A stretch of DNA of 64,000 nucleotides from Verrucomicrobiales bacterium (lineage in GTDB: Bacteria; Verrucomicrobiota; Verrucomicrobiia; Methylacidiphilales; JAAUTS01). The notes under the pieces are model-generated. The model saw only the letters and a list, made by a program, of their open reading frames with translations. It was not told where the DNA came from and ran no database searches. The DNA is taken from positions 1 through 64,000 of the forward strand of contig JAIRPN010000017.1 in NCBI GenBank assembly GCA_031256975.1. Reading direction: 5' to 3'. Shown here piece by piece: positions 35,813 through 43,754 of the stretch. Position 1 is the stretch's first letter; each line of letters opens with the position of its first letter. The translations under genes and the position numbers were made by a program.

Positions 35813-36432
35813 TGAGCCGCCAGTCGACACGCGCCTTTAGCCTGATTGAATTGCTGGTGGTCATCGGTATCATCGCCATGTTGGTCGGCATCGCCACGCC
35901 CGCGTTCATGGCCATCAATCGCAACTCGCAGCTGACCCAGGCCGGGCAGACTCTGATTGAAGAATTTACCGTTGCCCGCCAGACCGCGCTAACCAAGAAT
36001 TGCGTCATCGAGGTCCGTTTTTATGCTTTTGCCAGCGCTAATGACAACGTGCGGCGTTATCGTGCCGTGCAAAGTTTTATCGTTGACGACAACGGCAACG
36101 CCACGGCCGTTGGCAAGGCGCGTTACTTGCCGGGACCGGTCATCATGGACGCCGATGGTGAAATTTCCACGCTTCTCGATACCCAGAACGCCAAGACCAA
36201 TTGGAGTGATGATGATCCGCAAATTCCGTTGCCCGGTGTTGGCACCGCCTATGACGTTCGATTTTTTCAGTACCGCCCTGACGGTTCCACCGGGTTGTCG
36301 CCAATCGGCCGTCAATGGTTCGTCACTCTTCATAATGTCAATTCGGCCAACAATCCGGGTCAATTGCCCAATAATTATTACGTGATCCAGGTTAACCCGC
36401 TCAACGGCATCGTCCAAGCCTACCGGCCTTGA
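35812..36432 (+). CDS. Pseudopilin-like protein, Verru_Chthon cassette protein D type (206 aa)
   Basis: The prepilin signal is STRA-FSLIELLVVIGIIAML with Glu at +5, then TPAFMAINRNSQLTQAGQTL and EEFTVARQTALTKN. This matches the N-terminal half of minor pseudopilin GspH (or FimT), where the helix leads into ARxxA. A small beta domain completes it. The start codon shares a base with the preceding stop. With its three partners it gives one protein of each minor pseudopilin type H, I, J and K. The major pilin, ATPase, platform protein and prepilin peptidase are not in the window. Confidence 0.85.
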   Translation: MSRQSTRAFSLIELLVVIGIIAMLVGIATPAFMAINRNSQLTQAGQTLIEEFTVARQTALTKNCVIEVRFYAFASANDNVRRYRAVQSFIVDDNGNATAVGKARYLPGPVIMDADGEISTLLDTQNAKTNWSDDDPQIPLPGVGTAYDVRFFQYRPDGSTGLSPIGRQWFVTLHNVNSANNPGQLPNNYYVIQVNPLNGIVQAYRP

Positions 36433-36447
36433 TCGGTCTTTAAATTT

Positions 36448-37650
36448 ATGAAAAAAACATCCACATTCACCAGTCGTCTCAAATCACTGCGTCGTACGCA
36501 CGAAAAATTGCTGAAACGCAAAAATCCCGTCGATACCACCTGGTATAACGGTTTGTATGAACGCTACCAATATCCCGTCATCAGCGCGGCGCATGTGCCG
36601 CTGGAGTGGCGCTATGACTTTAATCCGAAAACCAACCCGTTCCTGATCGAACGCCTTGGCGTTAACGCGGCCTTCAACGCCGGGGCCATGGAATGGAACG
36701 GGAAAATTATCGTCTGTGTCCGTGTCGAGGGCTGGGACCGGAAAAGTTTCTTCGCCATTGCGGAATCGGCAAACGGCACCGATCATTTCCGTTTCTGGGA
36801 CCGGCCCTGCGTGATTCCGGAGACCGGGGACCCGGATGCCAATGTTTATGACATGCGATTGGTGAAGCATGAAGACGGCTGGGTATACGGCCTTTTTTGC
36901 ACCGAGCGCCGGGATCCGAAGGCAGCGCCGTCCGATCAATCCAGCGCCGTCGCCCAGTGCGGGCTGGTCCGCACCAGGGATTTGAAACAGTGGGAACGCC
37001 TGCCCGATATCAAGACCCCCTCGGCACAGCAGCGCAACGTGGTCCTGCATCCCGAATTCGTCGGCGGGAAGTACGCCCTTTACACCCGCCCGCAGGACGG
37101 CTTCATCGACACGGGTTCCGGGGGCGGCATTGGCTGGGCATTCTGTGATTCCATGGAAAATGCCAGCACCGGACAGGAGAGCATCATTGACCGGCGCGCT
37201 TACCACACCGTCAACGAACTTAAAAACGGCCAGGGCCCCGCGCCGTTAAAGACCGGGGAAGGCTGGCTGCACCTTGCCCATGGGGTGCGCAATACCGCCG
37301 CTGGATTGCGCTATGTTTTGTACTTGTTCCTGACCGATTTGAAAAATCCGGCCAGGATCATTGCCAAGCCGCAGGGATATTTCATTGCCCCGGTCGGGGA
37401 AGAACGCGTGGGCGATGTTTCCAATGTGGTGTTCAGCAATGGCTGGGTGTGTAAAAAAGACGGGACCGTGTTGATTTACTACGCATCGTCCGACACCCGC
37501 CTGCATGTTGCCACCAGTTCCATTGCACGCCTGCTGGATTACGTGAAAAACACCCCGGCGGACGGTTTGCGCTCGGCGGCCTCCGTGCAGCAAAGACTGG
37601 CGCTTATCCAGGCCAATGCGGCATCGGCGAAAAAACGGAAAAAATCCTAG
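36448..37650 (+). CDS. GH130 4-O-beta-D-mannosyl-D-glucose phosphorylase-like (400 aa)
   Basis: The sequence fits subfamily GH130_1: FNAGAMEWNGKIIVCVRVEG, VYD135MRLVKHEDGW with the probable catalytic aspartate, LHPEFVGGKYALYTRPQDGF and GGGIGW. These enzymes split beta-1,4-mannosyl-glucose with phosphate to mannose 1-phosphate and glucose, in the cytoplasm, in mannan or glucomannan use. Length matches characterised members (about 390). It starts only 15 bp after the pseudopilin cassette and may be co-transcribed with it. It shares its last 4 bp (CTAG) with the convergent HAD gene. Confidence 0.88.
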   Translation: MKKTSTFTSRLKSLRRTHEKLLKRKNPVDTTWYNGLYERYQYPVISAAHVPLEWRYDFNPKTNPFLIERLGVNAAFNAGAMEWNGKIIVCVRVEGWDRKSFFAIAESANGTDHFRFWDRPCVIPETGDPDANVYDMRLVKHEDGWVYGLFCTERRDPKAAPSDQSSAVAQCGLVRTRDLKQWERLPDIKTPSAQQRNVVLHPEFVGGKYALYTRPQDGFIDTGSGGGIGWAFCDSMENASTGQESIIDRRAYHTVNELKNGQGPAPLKTGEGWLHLAHGVRNTAAGLRYVLYLFLTDLKNPARIIAKPQGYFIAPVGEERVGDVSNVVFSNGWVCKKDGTVLIYYASSDTRLHVATSSIARLLDYVKNTPADGLRSAASVQQRLALIQANAASAKKRKKS

Positions 37651-38330
37651 GGGCGAAGCAATTCAAAGAATTTCTCCGGATGGCTGAAATCATCGAAGCA
37701 GGCATAGGGCTCGCAGGCCAGCAGTTCTGCTTTTGTGTAGTTTCCGGTGGCGACCGAAATGGTCTTTGCCCCGATGATTTTGCCGCAGGTGATGTCATGC
37801 GGCGTATCGCCGATGACATATACCCTGTCGGGTGAAAAATCATGACCGGTCCTGGCCAGTGCGCGTTTGAGCGCCACGGGGCCGAGCTCGTTGCGGATGT
37901 GCGAATCGTCGGCAAATGCCCCGAATTCGAAGTAATGCCAGATGGAATAATGGGAGAGTTTTAGTTTTGCCCCCCGTTCCAGATTGCCGGTCAGCAAGGC
38001 GTTGACACAATCCCGGCGCTTGGCGGCCTGTTCGAGAATGGCGACAATCCCGGGCAATACTTTGCCCGGGTGCAGCGGCAGCTGTTTCTTAAGGCAGTCG
38101 AGATAGGCCTCGTGGAACCGGTGAATATGCTCCGGTGTTGCCGCCAGATTGAGCTGTTTGAGCAACTCGATGCCGACCCAGGTGTCGGTTCGTCCGTGAA
38201 AATCGACTTTTGACAGGTCGCTTTTGATTCCAAACGCATATTCCGTCGCTTGCCCGATGGCCGTTTCACTGGCCTGGCCGGTGGTAATCAGGGTTCCATC
38301 AATGTCCCAAAGCAACAGATTTTCAGTCAT
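37647..38330 (-). CDS. HAD-superfamily hydrolase, phosphoglycolate phosphatase-like (227 aa)
   Basis: HAD motif I is LLWD-IDGTLITTG (aspartates 9 and 11), motif II is LTGN (about 112-115) and motif IV is VIGDTPHDITC (about 173-183). A helical cap follows motif I. Such enzymes dephosphorylate small phosphorylated metabolites; phosphoglycolate or a sugar phosphate is plausible, but not decided by sequence. It converges with and overlaps the GH130 gene by 4 bp, a sign of compact packing rather than shared control. Confidence 0.85.
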   Translation of the reverse strand: MTENLLLWDIDGTLITTGQASETAIGQATEYAFGIKSDLSKVDFHGRTDTWVGIELLKQLNLAATPEHIHRFHEAYLDCLKKQLPLHPGKVLPGIVAILEQAAKRRDCVNALLTGNLERGAKLKLSHYSIWHYFEFGAFADDSHIRNELGPVALKRALARTGHDFSPDRVYVIGDTPHDITCGKIIGAKTISVATGNYTKAELLACEPYACFDDFSHPEKFFELLRP

Positions 38331-38518
38331 TTTTTCAGTCTAAAGTCGTTTCCCCGGCTGTCCAGACAAGTGCTTAATGACCGGGCCTGCGCGGACATAA
38401 CCTTGCGGCCGGTGGCATGGACTGCCGGGAAGGGCACGGGTGCTTTTTCGCAGGATACGCCCAAAAACAGGAAGATTTCACTGTTAGCTTCCGGGGCGGC
38501 CGCTAACGTCGGAATTCC

Positions 38519-39190
38519 ATGAATTTCCAGCAATCGTTGAGGATGGCAGGCAAGGCGGCGCGGGGTAATTTGCGGCCGGGGATATTGTTGTGGGCCCTGC
38601 TGCTGTTATTTTTGCTGGCCTATCTTGGGAGTGCGGGATTTCGCGGTCTGCTGCAACAAGTGGCGAATTTCAAGTCCGGGGCGGGATACCCCTTTTCGTT
38701 CACGATCTATGTGATTTTCGGCGCTTTGCTGCCGGAGCTGCTGCGGATTATATTTTTCCAGCGCTGCCGCTGCACGGCGGAAAATCTGCGCAATTTCTTG
38801 TTCGGCATTTTTATCTGGGGCCTGTGCGGGATACTCAGTGATTTTTTCTATCGTTCCCAGGCGCTGTGGTTCGGCCCGGGCAATGATTGGCGGACCTTGA
38901 TGACCAAGGTGACGGTCGATCAACTGATCTACAGCCCGCTGGTCAACTCGGCGATATTTTCCTTGTTTACCTGGCGCGCGGCGGCATTCCGGTGCTCCGT
39001 CTGGCGGGAGATTGGTTCCGCGAAATTTTTCCTCGGGCGAATCTTTCCGTTGCTTGTTGCCTGCTGGTGCATCTGGATTCCCGGCGTCATGCTGGTTTAT
39101 TTCATGCCGGTGTCCCTGCAACTGCCGGTCGCGTCCCTGATCCTGTGCTTCTATGTGCTGGTGTTTACTTTCCTGCACAAACAAGAATAA
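38519..39190 (+). CDS. Integral membrane protein, Mpv17/PMP22-like (223 aa)
   Basis: Five or so hydrophobic segments are seen (ILLWALLLLFLLAYLGSA, FTIYVIFGALLPELLRIIF, LFGIFIWGLCGILSDFFY, LVNSAIFSLFTW, LLVACWCIWIPGVMLVYF). The block FGPGNDW then KVTVDQLIYSPLVN closely resembles the signature of eukaryotic Mpv17/PMP22 channel-like proteins (GPxxHxWY then KVxxDQxxxxP). That family is best known from mitochondria and peroxisomes; a bacterial relative would be notable. Function unknown. It stands alone, transcribed away from the HAD gene. Confidence 0.65.
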   Translation: MNFQQSLRMAGKAARGNLRPGILLWALLLLFLLAYLGSAGFRGLLQQVANFKSGAGYPFSFTIYVIFGALLPELLRIIFFQRCRCTAENLRNFLFGIFIWGLCGILSDFFYRSQALWFGPGNDWRTLMTKVTVDQLIYSPLVNSAIFSLFTWRAAAFRCSVWREIGSAKFFLGRIFPLLVACWCIWIPGVMLVYFMPVSLQLPVASLILCFYVLVFTFLHKQE

Positions 39191-39518
39191 CCACGACATT
39201 CACCGGTTTTTGCTTCCCGGGGATTGCTCGAACCGGTTCCGGCCCGGCCTCGCTGCCGGGGCGATAAAGGCTTCGACAGGACGCCAACCTGACTTATGGC
39301 TACATAAAGCACAATTATAACTTTGGTATACAACATAATAAAATCTGTTTTTTTTGTTTTTGTGATTAGATTATGTGCCTCGACGTATTGTAATGCAAAG
39401 TGATGGGGGCAGATTGAAAGCTACTGCTGTAAACGAAGTGAAGCGGATCATCAGGCCACCTGCCGTGGCAGGAGGCTTCCCTTGCAATCCGGCTGGTAGG
39501 GGGTATGCGGCTTAAAGG
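39191..39518. other. Intergenic region before the transhydrogenase operon
   Basis: 328 bp without a convincing gene. The first part is GC-rich; from about 39290 it becomes AT-rich (AATTATAACTTTGGTATACAA), a likely promoter. CCTGCC-GT-GGCAGG at 39459-39472 is a small perfect hairpin 47 bp upstream of pntAA and might affect the leader. Confidence 0.5.
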
Positions 39519-40652
39519 ATGAAAATCTCCGTTCCACGCGAAAGCCATCCCGCCGAGACCCGCGCTCCGCTCACCCCGGAAGCCGTCGCCAGGCTCGTCA
39601 GGCTTGGCGCGCAAGTGGCGATTGAGGCGGGAACCGGCCTGGCGGCGGGATTTGCGGATGCCGCCTATGCCAACGCGGGCGCGGCGATTTTGACCGACCG
39701 CAAGGAACTTTTGCACACCGGCGACCTGGTCCTGCGGGTGGGCAAACCGCCCATCGAGGAAATCCAATTGCTCAAACCCGGATCGGTCCACGTCAGTTTG
39801 CTTGACCCCTTCAACGAGCCGGAATTGGTGCAACGGTTCGCCTATTGGGGGATCAGCGCCATCAGCATGGAATTCATCCCGCGCACGACACGGGCGCAAA
39901 AAATGGACGTGACCTCCTCGCAGGCCAATCTGGCGGGCTATGAGGCGGTCATCCTGGCCGCGCGTTATGCCAACAAGATTTTCCCGATGATGACCACCGC
40001 CGCAGGCACCATATTCCCGGCCAAGGTGTTCATCATCGGCGTCGGCGTCGCCGGATTGCAGGCCATCGCCACCGCGAAACGGCTCGGGGCGAAAGTCACC
40101 GCCTACGACACGCGGCCCGTCGTCGAGGAACAGGTCAATTCCCTCGGCGCGCAGTTTCTGCGGATCGATGTCGGGGAAGTCGGCCAGACCGCGGAAGGCT
40201 ACGCCAGGGCGCTGACGGAGGAACAAATTCAAAAACAACGCGCGGCGATGAAGAAAACCTGCGCCGAGTCGGACGTGGTGATCACCACCGCCCAGGTTTT
40301 CGGACGCAAGGCGCCGCTGCTGGTCACCACCGAAATGCTCGATGCCATGAAACCGGGCAGCGTGGTGGTGGACTTGGCGGTTGAAAGCGGCGGCAATGTC
40401 GCGGGCATTTTCCCCGGCCAGGTGATTGACCGCCACGGCGTGAAGCTGGTCGGCACCGCCAATCTGCCCGGCAGGGTGCCCCTGCATGCCAGCCAGGTTT
40501 ACGCCGCCAACCTGGTCGCGCTGGTCGAGGAATTCTGGGACAAGGCGAACAAGAATTTCACGCTCAACCTGGAGGACGAAATCATCAAGGGCTGCCTCGT
40601 CACCCACAAGGGCAGGATCGTGAACGCAAAACTAACCGCCGCCAACGGCTGA
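39519..40652 (+). CDS. pntAA: Proton-translocating NAD(P) transhydrogenase, subunit alpha part 1 (377 aa)
   Basis: This is the NAD(H)-binding domain I of transhydrogenase. MKISVPRESHPAETRAPLTP is the standard N terminus, and the Rossmann site is IIGVGVAGLQAIATAKRLGA; AYDTRP and NLPGRVPLHASQ are further hallmarks. The enzyme uses the proton gradient to drive hydride transfer from NADH to NADP, or the reverse, at the inner membrane. The alpha subunit is split in two genes, as in Rhodospirillum and many non-enteric bacteria. pntAB follows after 6 bp. Codon use is GC-rich, in contrast to the AT-rich island downstream. Confidence 0.96.
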   Translation: MKISVPRESHPAETRAPLTPEAVARLVRLGAQVAIEAGTGLAAGFADAAYANAGAAILTDRKELLHTGDLVLRVGKPPIEEIQLLKPGSVHVSLLDPFNEPELVQRFAYWGISAISMEFIPRTTRAQKMDVTSSQANLAGYEAVILAARYANKIFPMMTTAAGTIFPAKVFIIGVGVAGLQAIATAKRLGAKVTAYDTRPVVEEQVNSLGAQFLRIDVGEVGQTAEGYARALTEEQIQKQRAAMKKTCAESDVVITTAQVFGRKAPLLVTTEMLDAMKPGSVVVDLAVESGGNVAGIFPGQVIDRHGVKLVGTANLPGRVPLHASQVYAANLVALVEEFWDKANKNFTLNLEDEIIKGCLVTHKGRIVNAKLTAANG

Positions 40653-40658
40653 ACACCC

Positions 40659-40940
40659 ATGGATACCAACCTGCTGTTTATTTTCATCCTCGCCATTATC
40701 ATCGGCTTTGAGGTCATTTCCAAGGTGCCCTCCATGCTGCACACGCCGCTGATGTCCGGCACCAATGCGATCCACGGCATTATTTTGTTCGGCGGCATCC
40801 TGGTGCTGGCGGATGCGGCCACCCCGCTGGTGCAGGGGCTGGGATTCGTCGCCGTGGTATTCGGCTCGGCCAACGTGTTCGGCGGCTTTATGGTCACCGA
40901 CCGGATGCTGCAAATGTTCAGGAAAAAGAAACAGCCATGA
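40659..40940 (+). CDS. pntAB: NAD(P) transhydrogenase, subunit alpha part 2 (93 aa)
   Basis: This small membrane subunit has three to four helices: NLLFIFILAIIIGFEVIS, then VPSMLHTPLMSGTNAIHGII, which is the conserved PntAB signature, ILVLADAATPLVQGLGFVAV and a final FGGFMVTDRMLQMF. It supplies part of the proton channel (domain II). It lies between pntAA (6-bp gap) and pntB (ATGA overlap), the canonical order. Confidence 0.95.
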   Translation: MDTNLLFIFILAIIIGFEVISKVPSMLHTPLMSGTNAIHGIILFGGILVLADAATPLVQGLGFVAVVFGSANVFGGFMVTDRMLQMFRKKKQP

Positions 40941-42358
40941 ACACCCTTGCTGCCCTGGTCATTATCGCGGTGGCGGTGCTGCTCATCATCGGCATCAAGC
41001 TGCTCAGCTCGCCGAAAACCGCGCGCATCGGCAATCTGGTCGCCGCCGCCGGAATGCTGGTCGGGCTGGCGGCGCTGCACAAGCCCGACGGGGCCTATGT
41101 CTGGTCGCAGGGCTGGAATCTGAATTATACCCTCATCGCCGCCGGGTTGCTGGTCGGCCTGGTCCTTGGCGCGCTGGGGGCCTACTCCGTGAAAATGACC
41201 GCGATGCCGCAAATGGTCGCCCTGTTCAACGGCCTTGGCGGCAGCGCCGCCGCGCTGGTCGGCGGGCTGGAATTCCTGCGTAGCTCCGGTGCCGCCGCCG
41301 ATCCCGGACTCTTCGTGCTGCTGGCCATGCTGTTCGCCACCCTGATCGGCTCGCTATCCTTTTCCGGCAGCATCATCGCCTACCTGAAACTGCAGGGGAA
41401 ATTCGAAAAGCCGCACACCTTTTGCGGACAGAACATTCTCAACGGCCTCATGCTGGCGCTGATCCTCGGCCTCTGCGGCTGGCTGGCCCTCGATCCCTCC
41501 GGCACTGGCGCGCCCGTGCTGCTCATGGTTCTGGCCCTGCTCGCCCTGTGCTTTGGCGTCGCCATGGTCCTGCCGATTGGCGGCGCGGACATGCCGGTGG
41601 TCATCTCCCTGCTGAACTCCTTTACCGGCCTGGCGGTGGCGGCGGACGGCTTCGTGATCGACAATCTGGCGATGATCGTCGCCGGAACCTTGGTCGGCTC
41701 ATCCGGCACCCTGCTGACCCTGCTGATGTGCAAGGCCATGAACCGCCCGGTGGCCAACGTCCTGTTCGGCGCCTTCGGTTCCGGTGGAAGTGCCGCAGCC
41801 GCCGGACTGGCTGGACTTGACGGCAAGACCGTCAAGCCGGTGCAGGTCGACGAGGCCGCCCTGCTGCTAAGCTACGCGCAGCAGGTGGTCATCGTCCCCG
41901 GCTACGGCATGGCCGTGGCCCAGGCGCAGCACCAGGTGCAGGAACTCTCCGAGGAACTCGGCAGGCGCGGCGTCGGCGTGCGCTTCGCCATCCATCCCGT
42001 GGCCGGCCGCATGCCGGGCCACATGAACGTGCTGCTGGCCGAGGCCAATGTTCCCTACGACCAGCTGAGCGAGATGGAAGCCATCAATCCCGCCATGGAG
42101 CGGGTGGACGTTTGTTTGGTGATCGGTGCGAACGACGTGGTCAACCCCGCCGCGCGCGAGGAAAAATCCAGCCCGATCTACGGCATGCCGATCATCGACG
42201 CCGACCGCGCCAAGACCGTCATCGTCATGAAACGCTCCATGGCCGCCGGTTTCGCCGGCATTGAGAACCATCTGTTTTACAAGGACAACACCCGGATGCT
42301 CTTCGGCGATGCCAAGGCATCCTTGACCGCGTTGATTGCACAGATCAAGCAGGGGTGA
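40937..42358 (+). CDS. pntB: NAD(P) transhydrogenase, subunit beta (473 aa)
   Basis: About nine membrane helices (residues 1-270) are followed by the NADP-binding domain III with VIVPGYGMAVAQAQHQV, RFAIHPVAGRMPGHMNVLLA, DVCLVIGANDVVNPAA and KRSMAAGFAGIENHLF. All are strongly conserved PntB blocks. Together with the two alpha parts it makes the complete enzyme. Length matches the family (about 460-480). No terminator hairpin is obvious after the stop, where the base composition changes abruptly. Confidence 0.96.
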   Translation: MNTLAALVIIAVAVLLIIGIKLLSSPKTARIGNLVAAAGMLVGLAALHKPDGAYVWSQGWNLNYTLIAAGLLVGLVLGALGAYSVKMTAMPQMVALFNGLGGSAAALVGGLEFLRSSGAAADPGLFVLLAMLFATLIGSLSFSGSIIAYLKLQGKFEKPHTFCGQNILNGLMLALILGLCGWLALDPSGTGAPVLLMVLALLALCFGVAMVLPIGGADMPVVISLLNSFTGLAVAADGFVIDNLAMIVAGTLVGSSGTLLTLLMCKAMNRPVANVLFGAFGSGGSAAAAGLAGLDGKTVKPVQVDEAALLLSYAQQVVIVPGYGMAVAQAQHQVQELSEELGRRGVGVRFAIHPVAGRMPGHMNVLLAEANVPYDQLSEMEAINPAMERVDVCLVIGANDVVNPAAREEKSSPIYGMPIIDADRAKTVIVMKRSMAAGFAGIENHLFYKDNTRMLFGDAKASLTALIAQIKQG

Positions 42359-42713
42359 GGGGTTTGTGGTGTTGAATGATTATTGATGGGATATTTCCCA
42401 TTAGATAGTTCGAGCTAACCCCGCCTCTGGCAACTAGTTTTTCTGTTTCCACATAGTTATGGATTGCTTCAGTGGAGGGTGACTTTTGTCTAATGGGTAT
42501 TTTATTGTTAAGGGGAAAGGATTGGGTTAGCATTTATACAATATTTTATTGTTATGATTTGTTCTGAATTAACCCAGATTAAACCTGAATTTAATATCAG
42601 AATATAAATTAATCATCGGCTGTCGTATACGTGTTGCCATAAATAATTTTGCTTGTGTCATGTTGCATGAATTGATGATGTAAAGACCTAATGGATTAAT
42701 TTGAGATCACTAT
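42359..42713. other. Intergenic region at the left edge of the defence island
   Basis: 355 bp where base composition falls sharply to AT-rich. It includes a likely promoter near 42530-42620 (TTTATACAATATTTTATTG and nearby). No gene is supported; a 62-codon minus-strand frame (42345-42533) has no supporting feature. No integrase or direct repeat was seen. Confidence 0.5.
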
Positions 42714-43754
42714 ATGAGTGAAAAACCACAAGACTTGGTTTGTAAGTTGGCTCAGGAATGCATTGGTAAATCACCTGTGATTATTTTAGGTAGTGGTGCC
42801 TCTGCAGCATATGGTATTCCAGGAATGCCCCAGCTTAAAGATTATCTCTTAGGACTTAGTTGCCCAACTTCTATAACACTTGAAGAAAAGAAGAGGTGGA
42901 ATGAATTTCATGCACGACTCAAAACTACTGATCTTGAAACTGCTTTAAATGAAGTACGTCTTTCGGAATGCCTTACCGCATTTGTGGTTGAATCGACTTG
43001 GGATTTCCTTGCCCCATTTGATTATAAAGTATTTGAAGAGACAATTCTTAGGGTTGATATGTTTCCTCTAACAAAGCTATTTTTACATTTATTCTATAGC
43101 ACCCAAAAGGAAATTCATGTTGTTACGCCTAATTATGATCGTCTAGCCGAATATGCAGCAGACGCAGGTAAATTAGTTCATTATACAGGGTTTAATTACG
43201 GGCATATTAGGACGCGTGTTACCAATAATAAGCCTCGGATTTTTTATGGAAAAAACACTCCCGCACGAACAGTTAATGTGTGGAAAGTTCATGGTTCATT
43301 CGATTGGTTTCGTGATCGCGATGGAATTGTATTTGGTTTACCGATAGGTAAACAGCGTCCAGCGAATGTTGCGCCTGTAATTGTTACGCCGGGAATTGAA
43401 AAATTCCGATTAACTCATGAGGAGCCTTTTCATTCTATAAAAACCGAAGCCGACCGTGCGCTTCAATCGGCAGATGCATATCTTTGTATCGGTTATGGTT
43501 TTAATGATTCTCACTTGCAAACCACACTTGTTGAAAGATGTCGTGGAAATGATATTCCGTTGGTACTACTTACGAGGGAGATATCATCAACAGCTAAGGC
43601 ATTTTTAGTTAGCGGAAAATGTTCGAAATATTTAGCAATTGAAGAAATGGATACAGGATGTCGTGTGTTTAGTGCGGAATTTCCCGCTGGGGTTGAAATT
43701 GCTAAAAAATCCTTTTGGCAATTAAGCGAATTTTTAAAACTGGTTATTTCATGA
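42714..43754 (+). CDS. SIR2-like NADase effector of a SIR2-HerA defence module (346 aa)
   Basis: The NAD-binding loop is ILGSGASAAYGIPGMPQL (G26-S-G-A-S30). The second motif TPN140YD142 and the catalytic H193 in KVHGSFDW complete a SIR2 active site. In anti-phage modules such proteins degrade NAD+ when phage infection is sensed, stopping the cell. A C-terminal SIR2-type segment (SADAYLCIGYGFNDSHLQ) follows. The stop overlaps the start of the HerA-like ATPase gene (ATGA), the known two-gene arrangement of SIR2-HerA (Nezha) systems. Codon use is much more AT-rich than in neighbouring genes, a sign of transfer. Confidence 0.9.
   Translation: MSEKPQDLVCKLAQECIGKSPVIILGSGASAAYGIPGMPQLKDYLLGLSCPTSITLEEKKRWNEFHARLKTTDLETALNEVRLSECLTAFVVESTWDFLAPFDYKVFEETILRVDMFPLTKLFLHLFYSTQKEIHVVTPNYDRLAEYAADAGKLVHYTGFNYGHIRTRVTNNKPRIFYGKNTPARTVNVWKVHGSFDWFRDRDGIVFGLPIGKQRPANVAPVIVTPGIEKFRLTHEEPFHSIKTEADRALQSADAYLCIGYGFNDSHLQTTLVERCRGNDIPLVLLTREISSTAKAFLVSGKCSKYLAIEEMDTGCRVFSAEFPAGVEIAKKSFWQLSEFLKLVIS

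Noticed and set aside
39191-39518. Possible insertion-sequence remnant before pntAA
   Set aside because: No transposase fragment, terminal inverted repeats or target duplication could be found.
39366-40607. 413-codon minus-strand frame opposite pntAA
   Set aside because: pntAA is certain from conserved blocks; this frame is its complement.
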